Below are positions 42,419 to 54,300 of a DNA stretch of 64,000 nucleotides, in pieces. The notes under the pieces are model-generated. The model did no database searches, was not told where the DNA came from, and saw nothing but the letters and a program-made list of their open reading frames with translations. The stretch is taken from contig JBLDXI010000032.1 in NCBI GenBank assembly GCA_047495785.1, forward strand, positions 3,100,001-3,164,000, read 5' to 3'. The translations under genes and the position numbers were made by a program. Numbering within the stretch: the stretch's first letter is position 1; every line of letters begins with the position of its first letter. This DNA comes from Lepidodermella squamata. Its lineage: Eukaryota > Gastrotricha.

Positions 42419-45333
42419 CTAAATAGTGCTTTGATTCTCGTCATCTGCAGCCCCTCCATCCGCCCATTCTACCCAGTAAGTTGATATAGTTCGCTGCTCA
42501 CTCTAGAACCAAATCGCAGAAAATCAATCAACTATCAGCTTCGAATTGAAAAACCCACCTTAACTTCGAGTGTGCCGCGCTCGAAAAATTTGAAGTCGTC
42601 AGCGTGGCTGACGCGGTGGTAGACAGTTTGAGAGACATGAGTCCGCATACCTTGAAAACAAGAGTTATCATGGCGAACACCAATTTAATCCGATAAATTA
42701 CCCATGCCAGTGGCGTTGAGCAAAGCAGCCGTATTCAAAACGGGCCCGTAAATTCCGACTTGGGGCACTCTCATTCCAGAGTAAATCGTTGCAAAGCAAT
42801 GCCCTGAATATAGATGATTCCCAATTTGATTGATATTTTAATTTCAATTTTAATTACCGACATGGATGCCGATTCGGAGTCGCAACTTTACCGTGCCTGT
42901 ATCATCTTCAGTTTCAAGAGCCGTGCTGCCAACATCTTCCTGAAGTTCCAGAGCTAGGAAAACCATCTAAGAAAGCCCTGTAACTGGAAACTGAACCTTG
43001 GAAACTGAATAAATTTACCTCAGTAACATGATCCTGTTAAATTAAAAGAGCAACGGCAAAGTCATATTTGAGAACAATAATTAGGGAAACAAACCGCTGC
43101 GTGTAATTCGCCGATTCCAGAAGCGATGACAAAAGCGTCACCTTAATAATAATATGAAGATTAGGGTCATTTGGTATTTTTCGTCAATTAATTGTTACCA
43201 AGAACATCGATTTTGAAGCAACCATATTTAATCAGCCGAGCTTCGACCTGGCCTTGAAAATGTATTAAAAACATAGTATTTTCACGCATGACTTACGTTC
43301 TCGAAAAACTGGGCTACAACAGTTGAAAATTCGTTCAACTCCAATTCTTGCATCAAGCTTTGCATATTTGTTATATTTATCATCATGACGCAAGTGTCTG
43401 AAATGATGGCAAAGTGAATTTTGTCTAGGGGTCGAGTCGAAAATTACCTGAGCATTGCCGCGGTGGAAATTTCGTCCCGGCTTGATAGGTCGGCACTAGA
43501 GACCGGGGCAAGTAGTCGAAAAGCAGACGCATAGTCTGTTTAATGAGGCTTGCGTGATCGGAAGTTGAAATGATAAAAATAATGAACGTACCTCATTTAG
43601 GACGTCTAATTTCTTGTACGATTCAATAATCTCATCCTGCAGCTGATAAGTAGCTCGGAAGTGTACAAGAATGGCTAGTGCAGACAGAGCACAAGAAACC
43701 GCGATGAGAACAGCGGCTGAAATGAAACCGATCGTTATTAATGAAAAAGAAACCCAGCTAACTAACAAGTGATATCTTCATCTGGCCACGTTTTCTCTGC
43801 GGCTCTAACCGCCTTTTCACTTCGTTCGATCAGCGTATGAATGATGTATTGAATGTTAGCGTCCTGCTGGCTTGTCGCCCGGTTCCAATCTTCATCGTCG
43901 ATGGCGTAAAATTGCTGAGCGGAAGTCTTTAAATTCAAGGTCATAATATTTAAATGATAATAATAATAATTATCAACAAACCAAAGCCATCATTGCGTCA
44001 ACTTCTTTCATGACGTCTTGATCCGTCATATTTTTCATCTGGGCCATCCCTATTGGCGAAGAGACCGCGACAACTTTGACGAACTCGGAGTATCTCAGGT
44101 AGAAATTAGCTATCGACTTGTAGACGCTGTCATCGATAGTAACATTGCGGTCTAATTTTCAAGATTTTTTAGATGGGCTGGTCAGTGTTTTCAATTTCGA
44201 TACCTTCTTTGATGAGTCGCTGGCTTAGAACTACAAATCGCCGATAATTCATGTACTAGGGGAAATATCTGGAATAAGAATTAGAAATTTGGTGATGTTT
44301 TACCATTCGAAAGGTGTAGAACAGTGTTAGAAATTCGTTCCAACCCTTGAATCGCGGAAAATTCATCGTGTTCGACCTGACAAGGTTCGCCAACTGATCG
44401 ATCGTTAAAGTGTAGAAATTTATGATATCGTCCTCTTGAAAATAAAAATAAGCATAATTGAAACTATTGTAATTTTTATTTGTTTTTTTACCCGATGTCC
44501 CATTCGGCGCTTTCCGCATGTCTCTCATCCCTCGTAGAGCGTTTCTCAGAGCTGCTGCCGATGTCACGTTAACGCGTTCTGCTACAGTCAATGCAGAAAA
44601 ATCAGTTGGCCAGTTTTTTACCAGGAAAAGTTTCTGCAATTCGATTATTAAATTTAGAAAATTTCGGAAAATTTAAAATAAATACCGAATCGACTTGACG
44701 CATCGGAACTTGAGCTTTTTGCAGAAAAATTTCGTAAGGACCCGTGTTGTACCTGAAAAATTATTTTCATTACATCACTCAATATTGATTTATCTCTGAA
44801 CCAACTGGTAAAATGGATCCAGCTCCACTGGAAAAAAACCAAAATTAATGAAAAGAAAAAATCGTTAATTTCAACTCACTCGCTAGGAGAGTCATGACAT
44901 CGTACAAATTCACAGTGACATCGAAGCTCGTCTGCAACAAATTTGTTATGAATTACAGACTTATTATTAAAAATGAGATTCAAACCGCGATTGAGTCGGC
45001 CCTCGTCCTTCTATTACCGGCCAACTCGGCGTCTGTTATCAGTTGAACGTACAGCGATACGGTTGATATAATCACGACCACGGCAATCTGTTGAAATTTT
45101 CGTAGCATTTAGATGATTTTTCGAATATGAGTTTATAGCTATACTTGAATGAGCTGCACAATTCGGCCAGATTTTTTCTTCGGGTTCCCCGATATGCGGT
45201 CGACTACGGCATTGAAGCCCTCCTTAATACTGATCACAGATGCGACTGAAGGCGATCGCGAGGCGACGAACGCAGCATTACTAACGGAAAGTCGCTCCTT
45301 CGTAGGTTCCATATATTTGAGAAATTTAAACAA
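42419..45333 (-). CDS. NIT-domain receptor nucleotidyl cyclase with degenerate catalytic domain
   Basis: About fifteen short exons. Exon 1 (45145-45333) is cytosolic; a first membrane segment follows (I-A-V-V-V-I-I-S). A long helical extracellular region (about 45000-43765) resembles a nitrate/nitrite-sensing (NIT) domain. The second membrane segment is at about 43730-43670, then a signalling helix (L-L-F-D-Y-L-P-R-S-L-V) leading into a class III cyclase domain. In the catalytic domain the first metal Asp is Asn (M-I-N-I-T), the second is kept (L-G-D-A-F), G-D-x-V-N-T-A-S-R is G-P-V-L-N-T-A-A-L, and the guanine-specifying Glu and Cys are Asp and Gly. A 15-nt exon (43019-43033) lies within it. 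The C-terminus is T-Y-W-V-E-W plus a short acidic tail. A dimer partner or pseudocyclase is more likely than an independent enzyme. NIT assignment rests on topology and helix-rich sequence, not a search. Confidence 0.75.
43019..43033 (-). other. 15-nt microexon (D-H-V-T-E) of the cyclase gene
   Basis: GATCATGTTACTGAG is bounded by an AACAG acceptor and a GTAAAT donor, phase 0 on both sides. Including it completes the cyclase helix: H-A-A + D-H-V-T-E + M-V-F-L-A-L-E-L aligns with H-A-x-E-I-A-x-M-A-L-x-L of the family. Confidence 0.75.
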
Positions 45334-46141
45334 GAAGTGATTTAGGTGACCTATTATTCCGTCTTTATATACCTCCTTTGTTTACATTCTCTGTATATGG
45401 TACTTGACTGATATCAGTAAACAAAACAGAATTAGCGAAATGAGGGACAACAATATATTTATATTTATAATCCAGTACAGCATTGTTTGCGTTAAAGTCG
45501 CAATTCAAACCAAGAGATAAAGGCGTGCCATCCTAATATTTGTTATTTAGGATTACACCTGATCAAGAAAGTGCGTGATGACTTTGGGACGCACGCATAA
45601 AACGAGAACATATACTGAGGAATTCGATTTTTTGTTGCTTCGGGTCGCGCAAATATTTTCGAACAGCCGTTTGTTTTTGTTTAGTTATCTCTTTTGTTTT
45701 GCATACGTACGCAATTCAGGTACGCACTCGACTTTACTGCACCAATTTTAGTGCTCCGCCAATGAGCCGCCTCAAATAGAAAAAATGTGCCATTCAGAAT
45801 AAGCGTGAATAAAATCGTGGAATCAAAGACCATCCACCTTAAAAAGACGAATGAAAATAAATCATAGGAATATTCCGCGTGTCGTATTTGAACACCTGCT
45901 CTAAAAGTGTCCATTGAATAGTATTAGCATTTAGATGAGTTATGCGGGTTTTGTATAGTATAACCACACGGCCGCGGTATGCATTTATTATAAAGGATGC
46001 ATTTTTTTGAATGAGCGACATCGCATATGATATTTATCCCTATATGCTAACCGTGAAACAATGCAACTGCTGCTGGTACAAATAAACAAAACAGTATAAA
46101 CTATAATGATGGTCATTACCTTTCAATAACTTTTGCAACTA
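45334..46141. other. Divergent promoter region, cyclase (-) / TRPM-1 (+)
   Basis: About 800 nt between divergent starts; no coding or RNA feature recognised. Confidence 0.5.
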
Positions 46142-49100
46142 ATGATGGACATCCCTTTGGTATGCATTTTTTCCGCTCAATTTTCAAGGTCATAAAACTA
46201 TTTCTTGAATCCACCGCAGATTGAACACTTTATCAATGATAATTTTCAATACCGAACTTGCAGTCGATACGTTCCGGTGGATTTAGACCGGTTGAAATTG
46301 TCCGAACGGCGATTTTTTCAGCCGTCAGTTTATTCAAAAATAAATATTCTAGCCTAATTTTCCTGTTATAGAGATTGCTGTGAGTGCGGCCGATCGGCAG
46401 ACTGGCACCTGCAAAATGGCATCGAAGTTCCAACGATGCCGACCTTCGATTCAGTTCGGCCTTGGTCGATCGAAAATGACACTCAAATCTTGCCATGTGA
46501 CACTTTTGGCGAGCTGATTTTCCAAGCGGGAGACGGCGTTGAGTCGACTGAAATCCTACCCGGTGCTTCGGCGAAATACATCCGTATTGATGGAACTCGG
46601 CGGATGGATGAAGCGTATTTCGAGAGTATCTACGAGCTGATGACAAACAGCCATTTATGGGGCATTAAAAAGCCGGGCCTTCTTATGGAAATAACCGGAA
46701 CGGCCAGCGATTTCCCCCACATTGATCAAATCGCGATTAACAAGTTCAATGAAGGCCTGCTTAAGGCGGCTCATAGCTCAAGTAAAATTTTGAAAAAATA
46801 TCAAATTCGTTATTTGTGCTATATTTTAGACGCCTGGATCGTGACAAACGGTATCAATCGGGGAGTTATGAAACTGGTTGGCGAGGCAGTAGCTCAGGCT
46901 CGGATGACTCATATCGATCGAAATATCACATGCATAGGAATCGGCTCGTGGGGCACTGTCAAGTACAGATCTTGTCTAATGCCGCGACGTCCTATCAGTG
47001 AAATGTACTTCCAACGCCGCGCTATTACTCCGAAAAGTCGTCGAAAATCGATGACTCATTTTGTGTTAAACACCCTGAAAAGCGACGTCGAAGAGGTCGA
47101 GCCTCTCAATCAACGAAATCGATGGCAGCAAGTGGATTACTACATCGATACTAAGGACGAGGACGGCATGATAGCTTTAGATCATAACCACAACTATTTC
47201 CTGCTGATCGATAGCGGTCGAGAGCGAAGGGTCGGTGATGAGATAGCTTTTCGGGCTCGTTTTCTCGAATTTATCTCCAAGAAAAAAATGCCAGGCAGTG
47301 GAGTTGTCAGCGACGAAAATCAATGCGAAACTCTTACCCCGAGTCTTCTGATCACCATAGGCGGCGGTGCTACGGCTTTGAAAACAGTCGAAGAAACGTT
47401 GGCTTGCACGATTGGCGATTGTGAGGGCAAGCCGTCATCGCGACCTGTGATTGGTCAGTTTAATCCATTCATCATTATCGGCTTTGATTTTCCGATATAT
47501 CTCAGTTTTACAGGGATTAGGAGGCATTGCTGATTTAATTGCCTTCGCGTACGAGCTCACGGCTAATGATGATGACAAAACGACTGAACCGGAACGGCAC
47601 AACTCTGCCAAAGTTAGATTGCGGCGCCATTCGCATTCTGAAAATAATGGGTAACAATTAATTTACTGGAAATTATTTGAAGCTCCGGCATTATTTGATT
47701 TTTACAGACATTCGAATGGTGAAGCTACGCCGGTTTATCCCGATGATTTTGACAAGAAAATTTCTGAACATCCGGAGCTTCAATGGCTGCTACGACAAGT
47801 TGCCGAGGAAGATCGGCCTCAACTAATCGAGCGATATGTCGCGTTGCTAAGGACCTGCATTAAAAATAGAAAAATGGTAAATTTAGTTTTAAATTTATTT
47901 AAAAATTTGACTTAAAATTTTTCAATTTATATAATTCATTTTTTTTCACAGATAACCGTTTTTGATATTTTTACGGAACATCACGGCGGCAAAGATGGAC
48001 TGGACAAAGACATATTTCAAGCCATTTTTAAAGGTAAATTGTTTCTGTTAATTAATTAATTTTTTATTTTAATTAATAAAAATAACAGCTGAACTCGGCG
48101 GACCAGCTGTGATGCTTGAACTTGCCCAATTATGGAACCGGCCCGATTTTGCACGAGATATCCTACAGAATAAGAGTTCGGCCGTTAAAGTCAGCAAGCT
48201 AAAATTTTCCATAACTAAAAACAAGAAATTATATTAATATATTAGAAGGCAATCGATGGCGACGAAGCAATGCTGCGTGTTATATCGAACGGCCAAGCTA
48301 AATTCTGCCGCCTCTACGACGACTACAACGTCGTTGATGTTCGAAAATTTTCAACCCGAAATGCCCTCGCCGAAATTTACGAACGTGTCTTCGTTAAAAA
48401 GCTATCCCGGGTCAACAAAAGCTGCGTGGCCTTGTTTCGCAGCTTCATTTTAGAACGATTGGTTTGACCTAGTTTTAATATTTTGAGCAACGTTTTTATT
48501 GCTTTATTTCAGGGCGAAGAGCATGATCAAATTGCGAGGAAAGACTTTTTACGGGTTCTTGGTCACGTTTTAGCGATGAAAATCGGGTGCTATATTGATA
48601 ACTTGGCAACTGAAAAATTAGTCCCGATTACTGGTAAAACGAGAAAGCCAAGAGATGACGACCAAGACGATGATGACGACATGGATTTTGAGCTTCTTTC
48701 GAAATTTCGAGGTAACAGAGATTGACATTGTTCGATCACCGCTCGAAATGTGATTTTCCACAGCTTCCTTTCTACCATCTGGTCAACAAGCCGGGGAACC
48801 GAAAATTGGAGACATATTTATGCCGGGATCTGCTTTAGATTTGAGCTTGTTTACACCTTACCTGGCTGGGAAACGGGATTTGTTCCTATTCGCTTTGTTG
48901 ATTAATGCTAAAGATATGGCCATGTCATTTTGGGCCGATGGCCAAGACCACCTAGGAACAGCATTATTCGCCGCGAAATTCTTAGAAAGTCTCGCAATAG
49001 ATGCTGATCGGCTCGGCTTAACTGATTTGGCGCTCGAGTATGAAAATGCGGCGGGTAACTGGCAAAAACACGCCGTTGACGTTCTTACAATTTGTTACGA

Positions 49101-50958
49101 CGAAAACCCGGAAAGGACTAATCGACTTTTAACGCGAAGTTTAGCAACTTGGCAAGATTATTCGCCACTGGAAATTGCGTACCACACGAATCGGCAGGAA
49201 TTTATGGAACACCCTGCTGTTCAAACGAAACTAAACCAGTTATGGTACGGCCAAATTGCGCCGTTTTCGAACAACGCCCTGATTTATTTATCAGCCATAA
49301 TCTGGCCGTTGGTCTACAAAATTCAATTCCAGGCATCTCAGAACAAAATCAAGCCTGTTGATGCTAAATCAAAGGAAGTCGTTCGACCAATGACAAAGGC
49401 CTCAACCCGGCGTAGATATGCAAGCGTCTCAATTGGCAAAAATGAAAACCAACACGCTGTCAACTTTTTTAAGGCGGTCTTTTTTATTTACTCGTCGCCG
49501 AAAATGAAATTTTTCTTCCACACGCTGGTCACACTTTTTTCGCTAATGGCCTTCTCTTATTTCATTGTTGCCGGGCCTAATCGAGGCAGTATAACCTGGC
49601 TTGAGGGCTATATCTGGATTTGGGGCTTTGTTTCATTCATCGATCAACTTCGAGAAAGTCTGGAGGAGCAGCTACTCAATCGATTGCAGGAAAAAGTCGT
49701 CTACTTCTTCAACCAACTGTGGAATTGGGTTGATATTATCGCGTTAACTTGTTTGATATTCACAATAGGAATGAGACTCGCCTTGCCTGAGGATGAATTC
49801 GTCTACCCTCGAACTACCTATTCATTGGCTTGTCTCGTCTACTGGCACAAAGCCTTTAACATGCTCTACGTGTCTCAATCTCTTGGGCCGAAGGTGATCA
49901 CCATGTTCAAAATGATGCAGGATCTTTACTTTTTCCTCGCTCTCTATGCAATTATTCTCATATCATTCGCTGTTCCGATTTACGTGCTGATGTACCCGGA
50001 AGAACCGGCTGGGGATGGGGGCGATTTTTTCGCAACTTTTGGCCGTCTCATTTACGCACTCTACACTCGTTGGTGGCTGTTGGCCGGCATTTCCGTGGAT
50101 GATAGCCGTAAAGAGATCGAAGGAACATGTCCTTCCCCGGTTATGATAATGAAAAACGAGACATTTCTTGGCCGATTTCGACGCCAAGTTATTGGTTTTG
50201 GTGATGGCAACAATAGCAGTTTGATTTCGAGCCAGAGTGACTGTTCTCGACTTAATTATGTCGGCGTATTTTTGTTCGTCATTTTCTTGATCATCACAAA
50301 TATCATGCTACTCAACATGCTGATTGCTATGTAAGTTTTCCAAAAGTTCATTTCCCATGAAATACAGAATTTCGAAACAGGTTGACTCATACTGTTGATG
50401 CGGTTCGAGAACGTTCGATTCGGCTGTGGCGTTTCCACTTGTATCGCATGACGTGCCAGTTTTATAGCAGGCCCATGATGCCGCCGCCTTTTTCGATTTT
50501 CGAAATAATTTACCGCTTCGGACGATGGCAATTTGGGAAGGCTGATTTGGATCGCACAAGCAGCAGCATAAGTACAATTTTTCCAATAAAAAAAGTGATA
50601 ATTTTTCGAATTTTGCGATTTTCAGAGGAATTTTTCAATCCTATGGATTTCGAGTACCAACGTTTGTCTCTTTTCGAGCGAAGCGCAGCCGTCGAACTGG
50701 CTCGCGACGAACCGCAAGAAGCCGACGAGCCGTCCAAAGCTGCAATTTTGTCTAAATTAAAGCTCGTCCATCAAAAGTAATTTTTCAAATTTCGAACTTG
50801 TACTCTGTAAGATCTGATCTCATCGTAGGCTTTATCGAAAATTGGACGATGTCGAAAGCAAAATCAGTGACATAGCCCTTGGCAACTATCTGATGAGTAA
50901 CAAGCCCCGGTATGAGAGTGCCGAGTTCAACGTCAGTAATAACGAGACAAATACTTGA
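46142..50958 (+). CDS. TRPM-type cation channel 1
   Basis: Multi-exon. A tiny first exon (46142-46159, M-M-D-I-P-L) joins 46220-46323, then 46372-46781 and 46830 onward. N-terminal TRPM homology region: C-x-C-G-R-S-x-D-W-H, G-A-S-A-K-Y-I-R, W-I-V-T-N-G-I-N-R-G-V (SLOG-like fold), F-L-L-I-D-S-G. The membrane domain begins near 49500; S5 has F-F-L-A-L-Y-A-I-I-L; the pore reads W-W-L-L-A-G-I-S-V-D-D with a later Cys. S6 ends L-L-N-M-L-I-A-M at an intron; the TRP helix follows (L-T-H-T-V-D-A-V-R-E-R-S, 50381 on). The C-terminus has a coiled-coil-like segment and stops at 50958; no kinase or NUDT9 domain. Most diverged of the four. Confidence 0.87.
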
Positions 50959-51317
50959 TTCTATTATAACTAAAAATGTTTGGATATTGGCTATTTTTTT
51001 GTCTTCAATAAAAATTAAAATGCGTGCAATTTTTTTGGCACGTGCCACGGCGGTTATTGAGATTGAAAAGAGGGAAAAAATGAATCGATGTGCGATTTTG
51101 TATGATTTATTGCCACACTCGAAGATTCTATCTCTGCGGGGCTTGACATGCTTATTTCCGCTACAACTCATGCCGAGCTGGTATATATGTATGGTAAAGC
51201 CGTATGTTAAAAAAATACCTTTCTTATCGCGGAGCTGATTACACACCTTGCCTATACGTATTTATTGCAATTTTTATTAGCCTATTATTTTGAAAATCAG
51301 GTTATGTTTCAAGTCTG
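50959..51317. other. Intergenic TRPM-1 / TRPM-2
   Basis: About 360 nt, AT-rich. Holds the TRPM-1 3' UTR and the TRPM-2 promoter; nothing else seen. Confidence 0.5.
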
Positions 51318-54300
51318 ATGAATTCACACTTGGTGGGTTATGAAAATGACTTTTTATTATTATACCTGGAAATTTCTTAGATTGAGCAATACGTAGCTGA
51401 CAATTTCAAGGTCCGCCGTTGTTTGCGTTATGTTCGAATTAATTTAGAAGCTGAGCAGCTGACGCCATCAGAACAGCGCCGATTCGATGAGTATGAAAAT
51501 TCCTCAATTTTAATTAATTTTTTACAGAAATTTCTCAACAGGGATGACTGTGTTTGCGGCCGTTCCTACGAATGGCACGTTCAAAACGGCGCATCGATCC
51601 CAGGAAACGCCGTTTTCACAGCACCGTCTCGGTCATGGTCGGTTGAGCACGATACTAAATTTGGCCCATGCGACGCTTTTGGCGAGCTGGTTTTCCAACC
51701 TGGCGACGGCGTTAATTCAACGGAAATTTTACCTGGAGCCTCTGCGAAGTACATTCGGCTCGACGGATCGGCTTGTGATGATGAAGGCTACCTTGAGAGT
51801 ATCTACAAATTCATGACTGATGAGAGGCTCTGGGCTATGAAAAAGCCAGGGTTACTCATGGAAATTACTGGATCGACGATCGATTTTCCTCACATTGATC
51901 AGCTAACCTTGGACAAATTCAACGAGGGGTTACTAAAAGCTGCCCACAGCGCAAGTAAGATTTATCCAAACTTCCCAAATAGAAAAATATTGAATAATTT
52001 TTTCCATAAATTTTCAATAATTTTGAAATGCAAAAAATTGATTTTTTTTATTATTTAATTTTAATTTTAATTTCAATTTTGAAATGATAATTTTTTCAAG
52101 ATGCTTGGATAATTACGAATGGAATAAATCGAGGCGTGATGAAACTGGTCGGTGAAGCAGTAGCTGAGACACGTATGGCCCATATCGACCGTAATATCAC
52201 CTGTATCGGCATCGGCTCGTGGGGTACAATCAAATATCGCGATTCCTTGGTCCATCGTTCCAACTCAATTCTGGACAACAGCAGAACGAGCTCATCTACG
52301 CCGAGAGCAGCCGGCTTAACCCAACGGCTGCTCAGCGAGCAAACAGATGAAACGGACCAGCCTTTGTCGCCTATCCCAGGCAAATGGGGGGTTGATTACT
52401 TTATTGATACAACAGACGCGGCTGGGGCACAGAATCTCAATCAAAACCATAATTATTTCTTGCTTGTTGATAACGGCCGGGAGAAGCGATACGGCGAGGA
52501 AATCGCACTTCGAGCGCGGCTTTTGGACCGCATTTCGAAGAAGAAACTTCTAGGCACTGGAATAGCAAGTCATGAATTGGCTTCAACACCGAGTTTGTTG
52601 ATAGTAATCGGTGGCGGCGCCAGTGCGGTTAGAACTATTGAAGAAACTATAGCTGTCGGAAATGAATTGAAAAATAATCCTCGACCTATAATTGGTAAAT
52701 TTGTCACCATTAATCCTTTTATTTTAAATTAATTTCCCTGGTAGTTTTAAAGGGTTTCGGAGGTATTGCTGATGTGATTGCTTTTGCTTACGATTTGACT
52801 TCGAAAAAGGAGGACAAATATGTTGAAGATGAGAAAAGCAAGCCGAAGAAGCCGAAATTCTACCTCCAGAAGCCACTCAGCCCTCATAAGTAACTAATTT
52901 TTCTTTATTTAACCTGATGCCTAATGTCTTATATCACCAAAGGGTGAAACTGTCTCATGAGACTCAGTTCCCAGATGACTTTGATGCTAGGATTTCCGAT
53001 CACCCAGAAATGCAATGGCTATTGATGCATTTGCCGCCGAATCAAAGATCGGTTCAAGCTCAGCAGTATTGCAAAGTAGTTCGCGAGAGTTTGGCAGATC
53101 GGCGACTCGTGAGTCCCAAAACTGATTGAATAAATTGTAAAATGGCTGCCTCTCGTCGTAGATCACAGTTTTCGATCTGTTTGCAGATCCGATCGGTAAC
53201 AAAGAGCCACTTGATCGCGACATTCTTCAAGCTATTTTCAAAGGTGAATTCGATGATTTTCAACAATTTTTTTAATTTATCCATCAATTTAGCCGAACTT
53301 GGAGGGCCAGAAGTAATGTTCGAGCTTGCTCAAATTTGGAACCGAGCTGATATAGCTAGAAATATCCTACAGGAGAGTTGTAACATTGTTAAGGTATTTC
53401 CCATCTCAAATTTCTTATTGGGAATCTTATTTTTATTAAATTTTTATATATCTTAGAGGTCTATGAACTGCAAGGAAGCTATGCTACGAGCTGTGTCGAA
53501 CGCCCAAGGCAAATTTTGCAAGCTATTCGATGACTACAACCTAGTCGATACGATCAAGTTTGCGACTCGAGAAGTCATGGCCGAAATCTATCACCGAGCT
53601 TTTGTGAAGAAAACCGGCCGCGTTAACAAATCTGCGGTCAGCCTGTTCCGCAGCTTTTTATTCGAAAAAATGGTAAAAGTACTAAAATTGAAAAATAAAT
53701 TCAAAATGTTATCACTTTTCTTAGGGTGAGGAAGATGATGATCTTACTCATCAGAGGCTGCTGCGAAGCGTTGGCGACATTTTGGCCGATAAAATTGGCT
53801 GCTACCTCGATAATTTATTCACCGAAGAAATCGTTGCTATCACGGGCAAAACCCGACAGGACGATGACGAGCCGCAAGATGGTGACTTCTTCGACGACGT
53901 TGTCTTCGCCCCAGGCAGTGCGCCTAGCAGCGGTTCCAAGTTGGTACCAATGACGCCGCCTCAACGCAGAACCGTGGTCATTAGCAAAGCGGATGAATGG
54001 ACGACGCCTCATTTAGCGGGAATGCGAGATTTATTCCTATTCTCGCTGTTAATCAATGCGAAAGACATGGCTATGATGTACTGGTTCCAAGGCCAGGACC
54101 ACCTTGGTACCTCGCTATTCGCTGCCAAGTTTCTTCAAGCTTTGGCTGCTGATGCCGAGCAATCTGGACTCATTGATTTAGCTATGGAGTATGAAGCCCG
54201 ATCAGTTGAATGGCAGAAACGGGCCCTGGGTGAGTAATTTCATATAACAATTTGAGATTTCATAAATAAATTACAAAAATTAATAAAAATTATTTTAATT

